In this document: piece by piece, positions 1 through 7,843 of the stretch
Layout: each line of letters opens with the position of its first letter
Position numbering within the stretch: position 1 is the stretch's first letter
Source: VXOZ01 sp965220045
GTDB lineage: Bacteria > Chloroflexota > UBA11872 > VXOZ01
NCBI GenBank assembly: GCA_965220045.1
Contig: OZ244803.1
Span: 1,674,001 to 1,738,000 of the forward strand
DNA length: 64,000 bases
Direction of reading: 5' to 3'
Position numbers and translations under genes: made by a program
Notes under the pieces: model-generated
What the model was told of the DNA's origin: nothing
Database searches by the model: none
The model's input: only the letters and a program-made list of their open reading frames with translations

Positions 1-277
1 CCACATGCTTCAGCAAGTGTTCCTGCATGTACGTGTAGTAGCTGGCAGGATGCTCCGGCGCCAGACCTAAGTATTCATCGAGATTGAATGTCCGCACATG
101 GGCAAAGTCTACGTGCCGGCGGGCATAGGCCGCTACAAGGTGCCGATACATTAGAATCGGCGTCGCCCCTGTGGGCAGGCCCAGCACGAGATTTGGCTTT
201 GCGCCAATTGCCTTGCAGACAACGTCCGTCGCACGCAAACTTAAGTCCTCGTACGACGAAACCGTAACTAAGTTCAT
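1..277 (-). CDS. nagB: Glucosamine-6-phosphate deaminase, N-terminal part (runs off window)
   Basis: Only the first 92 codons are inside the window; the rest lies beyond base 1. The visible protein starts MNLVTVSSYEDL and contains LGLPTGATPILMYRHL and VRTFNLDEYLGL, the sugar-phosphate-binding loop and the catalytic-Asp/NLDEY signature of NagB. NagB converts glucosamine-6-phosphate to fructose-6-phosphate plus ammonia in the cytoplasm, in amino-sugar catabolism. A purine-rich gtgagg lies just upstream of the ATG and a perfect TATAAT about 25 bp upstream, so it probably has its own promoter, divergent from the M20-like gene. The paralogous 6-phosphogluconolactonase is less likely, because the NLDEYLGL wording is the NagB form. 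Confidence 0.85.
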   Translation of the reverse strand, partial: MNLVTVSSYEDLSLRATDVVCKAIGAKPNLVLGLPTGATPILMYRHLVAAYARRHVDFAHVRTFNLDEYLGLAPEHPASYYTYMQEHLLKHV

Positions 278-302
278 TTGCCTCACTTTCCTGTCCGCGC
301 CC

Positions 303-308
303 ATTATA
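303..308 (-). promoter_or_regulatory. Candidate -10 element of nagB promoter
   Basis: Reads TATAAT on the minus strand, 25 bp before the nagB start codon. No good -35 hexamer is visible at 16-18 bp, so the assignment rests on the -10 match and its position. Confidence 0.35.
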
Positions 309-442
309 CACAGTTGCTGCGCGCAGACCTGAAGACCTGCATCGGGCAGCAGCTCGACGGGACAAGCAAAGAAGCTGTGCAGTATACTTGGCTCCGAGGT
401 ACCGCTTCAGGAATGCGTGCCGTAACCGCAAGGAATAAGCCC

Positions 443-1636
443 ATGGATATTTGTGCAGACGATCTCTTTGCTCACATTGACGAGGGAGAATTAGTGGATC
501 TTGCCGCGGGGCTGGCGCGAATCCCCAGCGAGATACCCAATGAGGGCCGGATCGCCAACTTTCTCGCGGCCGAGATGCGCAAGTCCGGCGCGTTTGATGC
601 CGTGCACCTGCAAGACGTCGTGCCGGGACGTCCAAACGTGATCGGCATTGTGCGTGGCAGCGGCGATGGTCCCAACATTCTGCTCAACGGCCACCTGGAC
701 ACCGGCGCACCGGCAGGCGAGTGGTCGCACGATCCCTACTACTCGTTCGTGAAGGACGGGCATCTCTACGGGTTTGGGCTAACGGACATGAAGGGGGCGG
801 TTGCCTGTTTGGTCAAGGCAGCCGAGGCGATTGCGCGTGCCGGCGTGCAGCCGAGAGGCGACGTGGTCGTATCCGCCGTCGTCCACCATGATGTTTGCGG
901 CCTGGGAACCAAGTTCTTCCTGGAGTCGAATGACCGACCCTTCGCTATGTGCATCAATGGCGAACCCACAGGCCTGCGTCTCCAGCTTGCCCACGGCGGA
1001 GCGTGGCAGTTCGAGCTGACAACCCACGGCGTCGCCGAGCACATCAGCCGGCGGGAAGGCGGCGTGGATGCCATGCAGAAGATGATCAAGCTGCTCGCGG
1101 CCCTGGATGAGAGCAAATTGACGTTCGATCCCGCCCAGGCCTTGGAGGGTCTCCCCCGCCTTGTGGTCGGCCAGATTAGCGGCGGCACGGCAGCATCGCG
1201 AACTGCCGACCGGTGCACCGCCCGCGGCGACGTGCGCATCGTGCCGAGCATGACTGCGGAAACGCTTTCGGCAGATTTTAACGCCGTCATCGCCGACCTG
1301 GCAGCCGGCGATTCTGACTTTCGCGCCGACGTGCGCACGCTGGTGTATCAGCGCCCTTTCCGCATTGATCCGGATGCCTCAGTCGTAAAGCTTACCGGTC
1401 AAGCCCACCACGACGTCACCGGTGAAAACGCAGTGGCCTCAGCCGGACTGCCGGTGTGCAGCTATGTCACCGACTCTTCCGACATCGTGCGGCACGGTAT
1501 TCCTACGGTCGTCTATGGGCCGAGCAACTGGCGCGTGGTGACGGACGAGCGCATCAGCATCGCGGAGATGATTACTGCTACCAAGGTGTACGCGCTGGCG
1601 GCGGCACGCGTCGTGACGGGTCAGAGCAATTCGTAG
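443..1636 (+). CDS. M20-family metallopeptidase/deacylase-like protein with altered active-site residues
   Basis: The 397-residue protein has the M20/ArgE/DapE layout: catalytic domain, dimerisation domain from about residue 180, then a returning catalytic segment. The first metal site is intact (NGHLDTG, H84 and D86; GLTDMKGA, D115) and NGEPTG (E174) fits another ligand. Where the family has the catalytic Glu-Glu pair it reads VVHHDVCGLG (H148-H149-D150). The usual C-terminal ligand His after GIPTVVYGP is not evident. Members normally hydrolyse N-acyl amino acids or small peptides using two zinc or cobalt ions; here activity is uncertain. The start at 443 is chosen because aaggaataag precedes it. 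An in-frame ATG at 412 and a longer reading frame reaching 278, overlapping nagB's start, look less likely. Confidence 0.8.
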   Translation: MDICADDLFAHIDEGELVDLAAGLARIPSEIPNEGRIANFLAAEMRKSGAFDAVHLQDVVPGRPNVIGIVRGSGDGPNILLNGHLDTGAPAGEWSHDPYYSFVKDGHLYGFGLTDMKGAVACLVKAAEAIARAGVQPRGDVVVSAVVHHDVCGLGTKFFLESNDRPFAMCINGEPTGLRLQLAHGGAWQFELTTHGVAEHISRREGGVDAMQKMIKLLAALDESKLTFDPAQALEGLPRLVVGQISGGTAASRTADRCTARGDVRIVPSMTAETLSADFNAVIADLAAGDSDFRADVRTLVYQRPFRIDPDASVVKLTGQAHHDVTGENAVASAGLPVCSYVTDSSDIVRHGIPTVVYGPSNWRVVTDERISIAEMITATKVYALAAARVVTGQSNS

Positions 1637-1700
1637 GCTGTCGCACGCGGTAAAGATGCCTTGCCGTCAGCACTCGTTTCAACACCGCCGGTGGAATCTG

Positions 1701-1726
1701 TAAGGGCGCTTCGCGAAGCGCCCTTA
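1701..1726. repeat. 26-bp perfect palindrome between convergent genes
   Basis: The half-site taagggcgcttcg is followed by its exact reverse complement. It lies between the 3' ends of the M20-like gene and the stomatin gene, so it may act as a two-way transcription stop although no T-run follows. Its design resembles the 28-bp palindromes near 6.4 kb and 62.5 kb. Confidence 0.8.
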
Positions 1727-1750
1727 CCATGGTGTCTCTGGGATCCGAGA

Positions 1751-2680
1751 TCAAGCATCTCTGCCATTGGTGCGTCGTTGATTAGGCGCTGAATCGACGA
1801 TTCCGCTCAGACCTCCCGCCAACGTCGCCAATTCCATGGGGAAAATCCACTTGGTGGACGGGCTTTCGGCCATGTTTTGCAGCGTTTGCAGATACTGGAT
1901 GAGCATCGTGTTGGAGTCCACCGACTGCGCGATCTGAAACACGTGGTTGATCGCCGTGGCGTAGCCTTCGGCGCGCAAGGATTGTGCTTCCTTCTCCGCC
2001 TCGGCACGCAGAATTGTGGCTTGGCGGTCGCCTTCGGCTTTCAGGATCTCCGATTGCTTGTCGCCCTCCGCCACCAGGATCGCCGATTGCTTCTGGCCGC
2101 CGGCTTCGGTGACCATGGCGCGCCGATTTCGTTCGGCGGACATCTGCCGGTTCATGGCATCCTGCACGTCGCGCGGCGGCAGAATCTCGCGAATCTCCAC
2201 CGTCGTAACTTTCACGCCCCAACGCGCCGTGACTTCATCGAGCTTCGCACGCAGGATGTTGTTGATTTGCTCACGCTTAGCCAGCACGTCGTCGAGGGAA
2301 ATATCACCAATGACGGCACGGAGCGTGGTCGTGGCAATGCCTTGCGAGGCGCCCGCAAAGTTCGCCACCTGTACAACACTATCGGTGGGTTCCGTAACCT
2401 TCCAATAGATGAGAAAATCGATGAGGATCGGGGCATTATCTGAAGTGATGCAGCTCTGTTGCGGGATTTCCAGAAACTGCTCGCGCAGGTCCACGCGAAC
2501 CGGCCGATCGATAATCGGCCAGAGCCAGACGATGCCCGGCCCTCGCGGATCTGACAATACGCGACCCAGCCGGAACACGACCAATCTCTCGTACTCCGCA
2601 ACAATCTTGATAGCAGAATATACAAGCCAGAGAAACAGGACTACAAGGACTACCGTCAAGGCAATTAACTGAGCGTCCAT
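1751..2680 (-). CDS. Stomatin/paraslipin-type SPFH (band 7) membrane protein
   Basis: A 309-residue protein with one N-terminal membrane helix (residues about 5-28). The SPFH domain includes VVFRLGRVLSDPRGPGIVWL and LREQFLEIPQQSCITSDNAP. A long Ala/Glu/Lys-rich coiled coil (about 175-245) follows, with repeated AEGDKQSEILKAEGDRQ-like steps. Such proteins form oligomeric membrane rings that scaffold proteases and organise lipid microdomains. It lies 75 bp downstream of nfeD on the same strand, the conserved nfeD-stomatin operon, in which the NfeD protease cleaves the stomatin partner. The coiled coil and the NfeD neighbour favour the paraslipin subgroup over HflC or QmcA. Confidence 0.88.
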   Translation of the reverse strand: MDAQLIALTVVLVVLFLWLVYSAIKIVAEYERLVVFRLGRVLSDPRGPGIVWLWPIIDRPVRVDLREQFLEIPQQSCITSDNAPILIDFLIYWKVTEPTDSVVQVANFAGASQGIATTTLRAVIGDISLDDVLAKREQINNILRAKLDEVTARWGVKVTTVEIREILPPRDVQDAMNRQMSAERNRRAMVTEAGGQKQSAILVAEGDKQSEILKAEGDRQATILRAEAEKEAQSLRAEGYATAINHVFQIAQSVDSNTMLIQYLQTLQNMAESPSTKWIFPMELATLAGGLSGIVDSAPNQRRTNGRDA

Positions 2681-2755
2681 GGCGCCAAACCCTCTCTTTC
2701 GCGTACGTTACACATGCAACTGCGTCACACTAATCGCGCTCTCACCAGGCCACGT

Positions 2756-4108
2756 TTATTCTGACCCGGTCTCACTGAACTTCGTCAGCGTGGGGAATTC
2801 TGCCGCCGGACCGACCACAAGGGCAAGTCCGTCAATCTCATAGACCCAAACCTGGTCTCCCTCCGCCATCGGTGCGCCTGCAGTGCGCGCCGACCACTCT
2901 TCACCGGCCACGCGCACCACGCCCTCCGGGTCCAACGCCGTTAGCGCCACCCCTTCCTGTCCGACGATTCGCTTCTGCCCACGGAACTGCTGTGGCTCGT
3001 GCTGAGACTGCGCGGCCAATCGCAAGAGTAAGACAAGGAATCCAACAGTGAGCGCCACCACGAAGCCAAGCACCCAAGGAGACACGAAGAACGGGCCGCC
3101 GAACGGAGAGGTGAGCGGTTGGTAGAGCAGCAGCGTGCCCAGCACCAGCGCCGCTACGCCGCCGAATCCAAGTATGCCTAGTCCCGGATTTTGTGCTTCG
3201 AACGCGATCAATGCGGCGGCAATCACCAAGAGCGCCACGCCGCCCCAGTTGATGGGCAACGTCCCGAAAGACACCAGCGCCAGCACAATCGCGATCGCGC
3301 CAACTACCGCCGGTACGATCGCACCCGGATTGTAGAGCTCCGCGATTACGGCGTAGAGACCGATCAAGAAGAGCAGGTAGGCCGTATTGGGATTGAGAAT
3401 GAACTTCAGCACCTGCTCCGCGAAGTTGTACTCCATCTCGCGGAGCGGCGCGCCGGAAACGACGAGCGTGCGCGACCACGTCGGTGTCTGCACCTGGCGG
3501 CCGTCTAGCTTTGCAAGAAGATCGGGCACATCGCGCGCGATCAGATCAATGACATCAGATTTCAGGGCTTCTTCTGCGGTCATCGTCTGACTGGAGCGCA
3601 CGGCTTGTTCCGCCCACTCGGCATTGCGTCCCCGCAACTCGGCCAAACTGCGTATATAGGCCACGGCCTCATTGGTCACCTTGACGTCCATGTCGCCAAG
3701 GATCTGACCGCCGCCCACGGATACCGGGTGCGCAGCGCCGATGTCCGTGCCGGGAGCCATTACCGCTACGTGTGCGGCCATGGCCAGGAAGACTCCCGCG
3801 CTCGCCGCACGCCCTCCTTGCGGATAGACGTAGACGACAACAGGAACCGGGGACATCAGAATCCCCTGCACCATGGCCCGCATCGAGGAGTCGAGCCCGC
3901 CCGGTGTGTCGAGGAGTACGATGAGCACTTCCGCTTGGTCTGCAACGACCCGGTCGAGCGCGCGGGCGAGCAGCCGCTCCGAAGCAGGATCGATGGCGCC
4001 GGTGATGGCAACCGTGTCAACTGTGCCCATGCGGTCCTGGGCCAATGCGCCTTCGATACAAAAGAGGAACGCAATGAAGACGAGCCAGCCTGTCAGCACT
4101 CTTCGCAT
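2756..4108 (-). CDS. NfeD-like membrane-bound ClpP-class serine protease
   Basis: The 450-residue protein begins with a signal peptide (hydrophobic stretch then ALAQD). A ClpP-type protease domain follows, with LLDTPGGLDSSM and GGRAASAGVFL (nucleophile Ser103); then about four or five membrane helices (about 235-370) and a C-terminal soluble NfeD OB-fold domain ending ALVVGPAAEF. This is the long NfeD1b form, whose protease domain faces the periplasm and cuts stomatin-like partners; the partner gene follows directly. Two ATGs six bases apart compete. The ggaggt box abuts the first (4114) but sits at normal spacing from the second (4108), so 4108 is chosen. Confidence 0.87.
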   Translation of the reverse strand: MRRVLTGWLVFIAFLFCIEGALAQDRMGTVDTVAITGAIDPASERLLARALDRVVADQAEVLIVLLDTPGGLDSSMRAMVQGILMSPVPVVVYVYPQGGRAASAGVFLAMAAHVAVMAPGTDIGAAHPVSVGGGQILGDMDVKVTNEAVAYIRSLAELRGRNAEWAEQAVRSSQTMTAEEALKSDVIDLIARDVPDLLAKLDGRQVQTPTWSRTLVVSGAPLREMEYNFAEQVLKFILNPNTAYLLFLIGLYAVIAELYNPGAIVPAVVGAIAIVLALVSFGTLPINWGGVALLVIAAALIAFEAQNPGLGILGFGGVAALVLGTLLLYQPLTSPFGGPFFVSPWVLGFVVALTVGFLVLLLRLAAQSQHEPQQFRGQKRIVGQEGVALTALDPEGVVRVAGEEWSARTAGAPMAEGDQVWVYEIDGLALVVGPAAEFPTLTKFSETGSE

Positions 4109-4352
4109 CGACATACCTCCAATTCCATTACTTTCATTATACTCCCGTATGGCGACGCAACGGTGTGCGTTACGAGCACTTGGCCTGATCAGGCGCACGT
4201 TTCAGGTGTGCTTGCCGCGCGATTGCCTATCTGTCACGATGGGATGGCAAGTCGGCCACTCTTTGTGTTGGCTACTTTCGCACACAAACAGCACGGCAAC
4301 TTGCGGTTGGCCGGCACTCCATTCAATTGATTGCAGGGAACGACCATAGCTT

Positions 4353-6383
4353 ATGTCAAATCGACTAACGGAAGAGACGAGCCCCTACCTCTTGCAGCAC
4401 GCCGCAAATCCGGTGCACTGGTACGCGTGGCGCGCGGAAGCGCTGGCAGCGGCCAAAGAGCTGGATCGGCCAATCCTGCTTTCCATCGGCTACTCGTCGT
4501 GCCACTGGTGCCACGTGATGGCACACGAGTCGTTTGAGGACGACGCCACCGCCCACTACATGAATGAGCACTTTGTCAATATCAAGGTGGACCGGGAAGA
4601 GCGTCCGGACATCGACGACATCTACATGAAGGCCGTGCAAGGCCTCACCGGCCAAGGCGGCTGGCCGCTCACGGTATTTCTCACACCGGACGGCAAGCCC
4701 TTCTTTGGCGGCACGTATTTTCCGCCTGTGGCCCGCATGAACATGCCTTCATTCCAGCAGGTCATGGAGGCCGTCATCGATGCCTGGCGGCAGCGCCGTC
4801 AGCAAGTCGAGGAACAGTCGGACAAGCTGCGCGAATTCATCGCCGAGCACACGGCCTTCGACCTCTCGCCCACGACTCTGTCGCTTACTGCCATTCGAGA
4901 AGCCGCTGAGGCAATTCAGGCCGGATTCGATCCGATCCACGGCGGGTTTGGCGCCGCGCCCAAGTTTCCCCAAGCCATGGCGCTGGAGTTTCTTCTACGC
5001 CGCTATCACCGTACGCAGGACCTCAGCTTGCTCAATGCCATTACAAAGTCCTTGGACAGCATGGCGTTCGGCGGAATCTACGACCAGCTTGGCGGCGGCT
5101 TTCACCGTTACTCGGTGGACGCGCACTGGCTGGTGCCTCACTTCGAGAAAATGCTCTACGATAACGCCCTGTTGAGCCGCGCCTACCTGGATGCATTCAT
5201 GCGGACGCGCAATCCGCTCTATGAACGCATCGCCTGCGAGACTTTGGACTACGTACGCCGCGAGATGACGGATGGAGAAGGCGGGTTCTATTCCGCGCAA
5301 GACGCCGATAGCGAAGGCGAAGAAGGTAAGTATTATGTCTGGTCGCCTGCCGAATTAGATGAGGCGCTTGAGGCAGATGACGCCCGCCTCTTCAGCAGCT
5401 ATTACGGCGTCACGCCCGACGGCAACTTTGAGGGTAAAAACATCCTCTTTCTGAGCGAAGGCGCGGAAGCCGGTCTGAGCGAGGATGAGATAGTGCGGGT
5501 GCGCACTGTCATCAATCCGCAACTCATCGCGGTACGAGGGAAACGCGTACGACCCGAAACCGATACGAAGGTCATCGCCGGCTGGAACGGCCTGATGCTG
5601 CAGTCATTTGCCCAGGCCTCCCGGCAACTCGGCCGACCTGCCGACCGCGAAACCGCCCTCGCCAGTGGGGATTTCTTGCTAAGCACTATGGTGCGAGACG
5701 GCCGCCTTGCCCACACGTATACACCCGGCAAGGCCGCGGGTCTTGGATTCCTGGAAGACTACGGCGGCGTGGCCGTTGGCTTACTTGCATTATATGAGAC
5801 CACATTCGACACCAAGTGGTTTGCCTCGGCGCGCGATCTGGGCGACACAATGCTACAAGAATTCTACGACGGCAACGGCGTTTTCTACGATACCTCCACA
5901 CGCCACGAAGCGCTCATCGTGCGACCGCGCAATCTCTTCGACAATGCCGTGCCTGCCGGGACCTCTCTTGCCTGCGATGCCCTGTTACGACTTTATGCCT
6001 TAACGGGCGAGGGCAGGTACGTGGAGCCCGTTGAGGCGGTTCTCCGTCTGCAGGCAGTGGCTCTTACTAAAGCGCCAAGCGCCTTCGGCCGCATGCTCTG
6101 CGTCGCCGACAGCCTCTTGGCGCCGGTCAAGGAAGTCGCCATCGTTGGCAACCCCACCGCACAAGACACGCAGGCGCTCCTCGCCAGCATCAATGAACAG
6201 TACGCGCCGGAGGTTGTGCTGGGGTTGCGGCATCCTGAAGACGCAGCGGCGAACGACGTGCCTTTGCTCGCAGAGCGACACCAAGTGGACGGGCAAGCAA
6301 CCGCCTATGTTTGCCGCCAGTTTGTCTGCAAGCGGCCCACCACTGACCCCGCAGAGTTGCGCTCTCAAGTGGCAGCACCGTAG
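4353..6383 (+). CDS. DUF255 thioredoxin-domain protein (YyaL/SSP411 family)
   Basis: A 676-residue cytosolic protein. The N-terminal thioredoxin-like domain has the family hallmark LLQHAANPVHWYAW and IGYSSCHWCHVM (CxxC at C50-C53). The rest resembles an (alpha/alpha)6 barrel of N-acylglucosamine-2-epimerase type, with LPPVA-like, GGFHRYSVDAHWLVPHFEKMLYDNA-type and GWNGLMLQSFAQA segments. Full length for the family. Homologues are widespread (bacterial YyaL, animal SPATA20) but their biochemical role is unresolved; a redox or sugar-binding function is usually inferred from the fold. It stands alone on the plus strand, divergent from nfeD. Confidence 0.9.
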   Translation: MSNRLTEETSPYLLQHAANPVHWYAWRAEALAAAKELDRPILLSIGYSSCHWCHVMAHESFEDDATAHYMNEHFVNIKVDREERPDIDDIYMKAVQGLTGQGGWPLTVFLTPDGKPFFGGTYFPPVARMNMPSFQQVMEAVIDAWRQRRQQVEEQSDKLREFIAEHTAFDLSPTTLSLTAIREAAEAIQAGFDPIHGGFGAAPKFPQAMALEFLLRRYHRTQDLSLLNAITKSLDSMAFGGIYDQLGGGFHRYSVDAHWLVPHFEKMLYDNALLSRAYLDAFMRTRNPLYERIACETLDYVRREMTDGEGGFYSAQDADSEGEEGKYYVWSPAELDEALEADDARLFSSYYGVTPDGNFEGKNILFLSEGAEAGLSEDEIVRVRTVINPQLIAVRGKRVRPETDTKVIAGWNGLMLQSFAQASRQLGRPADRETALASGDFLLSTMVRDGRLAHTYTPGKAAGLGFLEDYGGVAVGLLALYETTFDTKWFASARDLGDTMLQEFYDGNGVFYDTSTRHEALIVRPRNLFDNAVPAGTSLACDALLRLYALTGEGRYVEPVEAVLRLQAVALTKAPSAFGRMLCVADSLLAPVKEVAIVGNPTAQDTQALLASINEQYAPEVVLGLRHPEDAAANDVPLLAERHQVDGQATAYVCRQFVCKRPTTDPAELRSQVAAP

Positions 6384-6426
6384 GCACTCACGTCGCGACC
6401 AATCTGAGCATAGCCACACGAACGCC

Positions 6427-6454
6427 GTAGGGGCACGATATATCGTGCCCCTAC
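6427..6454. repeat. 28-bp perfect palindrome, copy 1 of a dispersed element
   Basis: The half-site gtaggggcacgata is followed by its exact reverse complement. The identical 28-bp sequence recurs at 62448-62475. Both copies lie in intergenic DNA. Confidence 0.9.
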
Positions 6455-6631
6455 TTGCTACTTCTACTCAAGTCTTGTTTCTCGGAGAAGCCTGTAGCCG
6501 TCATTCCTGAGAATGCGGGAATTCAGTTGCTATGTACGGCCAAGGCACTTGCGCTTGTCACTCCGGCACAACACCGTCCCGTCATTCCCGCACACTCCCG
6601 TACCGACATCCCCTCACCTTCCCGTACCGTC

Positions 6632-6651
6632 ATTCCCGCGAAAGCGGGAAT
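6632..6651. repeat. Dispersed attcccgc hairpin repeat with GAAA loop
   Basis: Arms attcccgc and gcgggaat enclose the loop gaaa. Half or variant copies occur nearby (about 6500-6600) and at 32374 and 32579-32600. Repeats of this wording are common intergenic elements in many bacterial genomes; function unknown. Confidence 0.75.
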
Positions 6652-6903
6652 CCATCCTCCTCTTAGTCACTGGCGACCACCCAACTAAACCCCCGTGAGA
6701 ACCCCGTCCCTCGCCATCCTGGGCTGCAGCTTCCACCGGAGTGACGGAAATGGCGCCCCCTGGTAAGTTCGGGACCTCCACTACTTTCGCGAGGCGCGAT
6801 TCCCTCGATCTCGCGCGGGCTCGACCCGGGCAGAGGCGCGAAAACACCTTTTCCTGACAAAGAGCCCGTTTACCGGAATACGCCGGGCCAACACCCTCGA
6901 CTC

Positions 6904-7626
6904 CTACATCATGCTGCGTGCCACGTTGCCGCCATAGGCTGACTCGCCGCGCACCAGCAATCGGTAAGGATCTTGCACACCGGCCAGCTCATCCACGCTT
7001 ACGTAGCCCATGGTCATGCTCGTACGCGTACCGGAGGTGAGGTTTGTGCCAACACGGTGGAAAATCTGGCTGTCGATTACCGCTAGGCCACCGGCCGGGC
7101 TGGGTACGGGCACTTCCTGTCTAATGATCTCGTCGGAAATCACGTCTTCGACGCTCGACTTCGTGCCGGGATTCTGAATCCAGTTAAAAAGATGGGTGCC
7201 GGGAACGACGTGGGTGCAGCCGTTATCGACGGTGGCCTCTTCCAGGTAGAACAAGACTGTAACAATGTCGCGCGACCACTGCAGCACGTCGCGGTGCAGC
7301 TCCGTGCGACCGCGCGACGGGGGATTGAGCGTGGCGTGGTTGTGCCGGTTCGTGATGAGTTCAATGTTGCGCCCCAGCAGCGACTCCAAGGAGTCGAGCA
7401 CTAGCGGGCTGGTCGCGACTTCCCTAAACACCGGGTCGCGATCAAGAACTTGCGACAGCCGGATCACGTCTCCGTTCTTGTCGCGGACGTAGGGCTCAAC
7501 CTCATTCTCCACGTCCGAGAGGATGGCTTTCTTGAGTCTTGCTACCGTCGCATCGGGCATGCGACCCGGCAGTCGCAGGAAACCATTGTGACGAAATAGT
7601 TTCACCTGATCATCGGATAGGGCCAT
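6904..7626 (-). CDS. Phytanoyl-CoA dioxygenase (PhyH) family oxygenase
   Basis: A 240-residue Fe(II)/2-oxoglutarate oxygenase. The iron site is visible as LHRDVLQW (His-x-Asp) and the distal His in IFHRVGTNL; the 2-oxoglutarate-binding Arg is probably in SGTRTSMTMGY. The jelly-roll strand VLFYLEEATVDNGCTHVVPGTH is typical. Family members hydroxylate a wide range of small molecules, so the substrate cannot be read from sequence. The start ATG at 7626 has ggagag seven bases upstream. It is only weakly similar to the tandem PhyH pair near 33-35 kb, being shorter and from another subgroup. Confidence 0.88.
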   Translation of the reverse strand: MALSDDQVKLFRHNGFLRLPGRMPDATVARLKKAILSDVENEVEPYVRDKNGDVIRLSQVLDRDPVFREVATSPLVLDSLESLLGRNIELITNRHNHATLNPPSRGRTELHRDVLQWSRDIVTVLFYLEEATVDNGCTHVVPGTHLFNWIQNPGTKSSVEDVISDEIIRQEVPVPSPAGGLAVIDSQIFHRVGTNLTSGTRTSMTMGYVSVDELAGVQDPYRLLVRGESAYGGNVARSMM

Positions 7627-7771
7627 ATTTGCTCTCCCCTAGAAAGTCCCTCTTGGCAAGGGCGGCATTCGCGGCAGTTTACTACGCACAATAATACGCT
7701 TCAGCCCGCTTTCGTGCATCCAACACGCGGATTTGAAGCTTTAGCAAAAGAGTGCAGTCCAAGCGACCTAA

Positions 7772-7807
7772 TAAAAACCACCCGCCCTGCAGTTGCAGGG
7801 CGGGTGG
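7772..7807 (-). terminator. Rho-independent terminator of the binding-protein gene
   Basis: On the minus strand a perfect 14-bp GC-rich stem (ccacccgccctgca and its complement, 2-base loop) is followed by TTTTTA. It lies 36 bp past the stop codon of the gene at 7844-9232. Confidence 0.88.
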
Positions 7808-7843
7808 AATCTCCGGCATAGCGAGTGTGCCTCGACTGTGGCT

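Larger units (their letters stand above)
6384..6903. other. 520-bp gene-free stretch rich in dispersed repeats
   Basis: Between the convergent DUF255 and PhyH genes. It holds a 28-bp palindrome (6427-6454), several degenerate copies of a tcattcccg-type element from about 6500, and one perfect hairpin copy (6632-6651). The remainder, about 6660-6900, shows no credible reading frame or RNA. Confidence 0.7.

Noticed and set aside
75..635. Minus-strand open frame of 186 codons
   Set aside because: It lies antisense to the M20-like gene and out of frame with the nagB start at 277; no domain wording.
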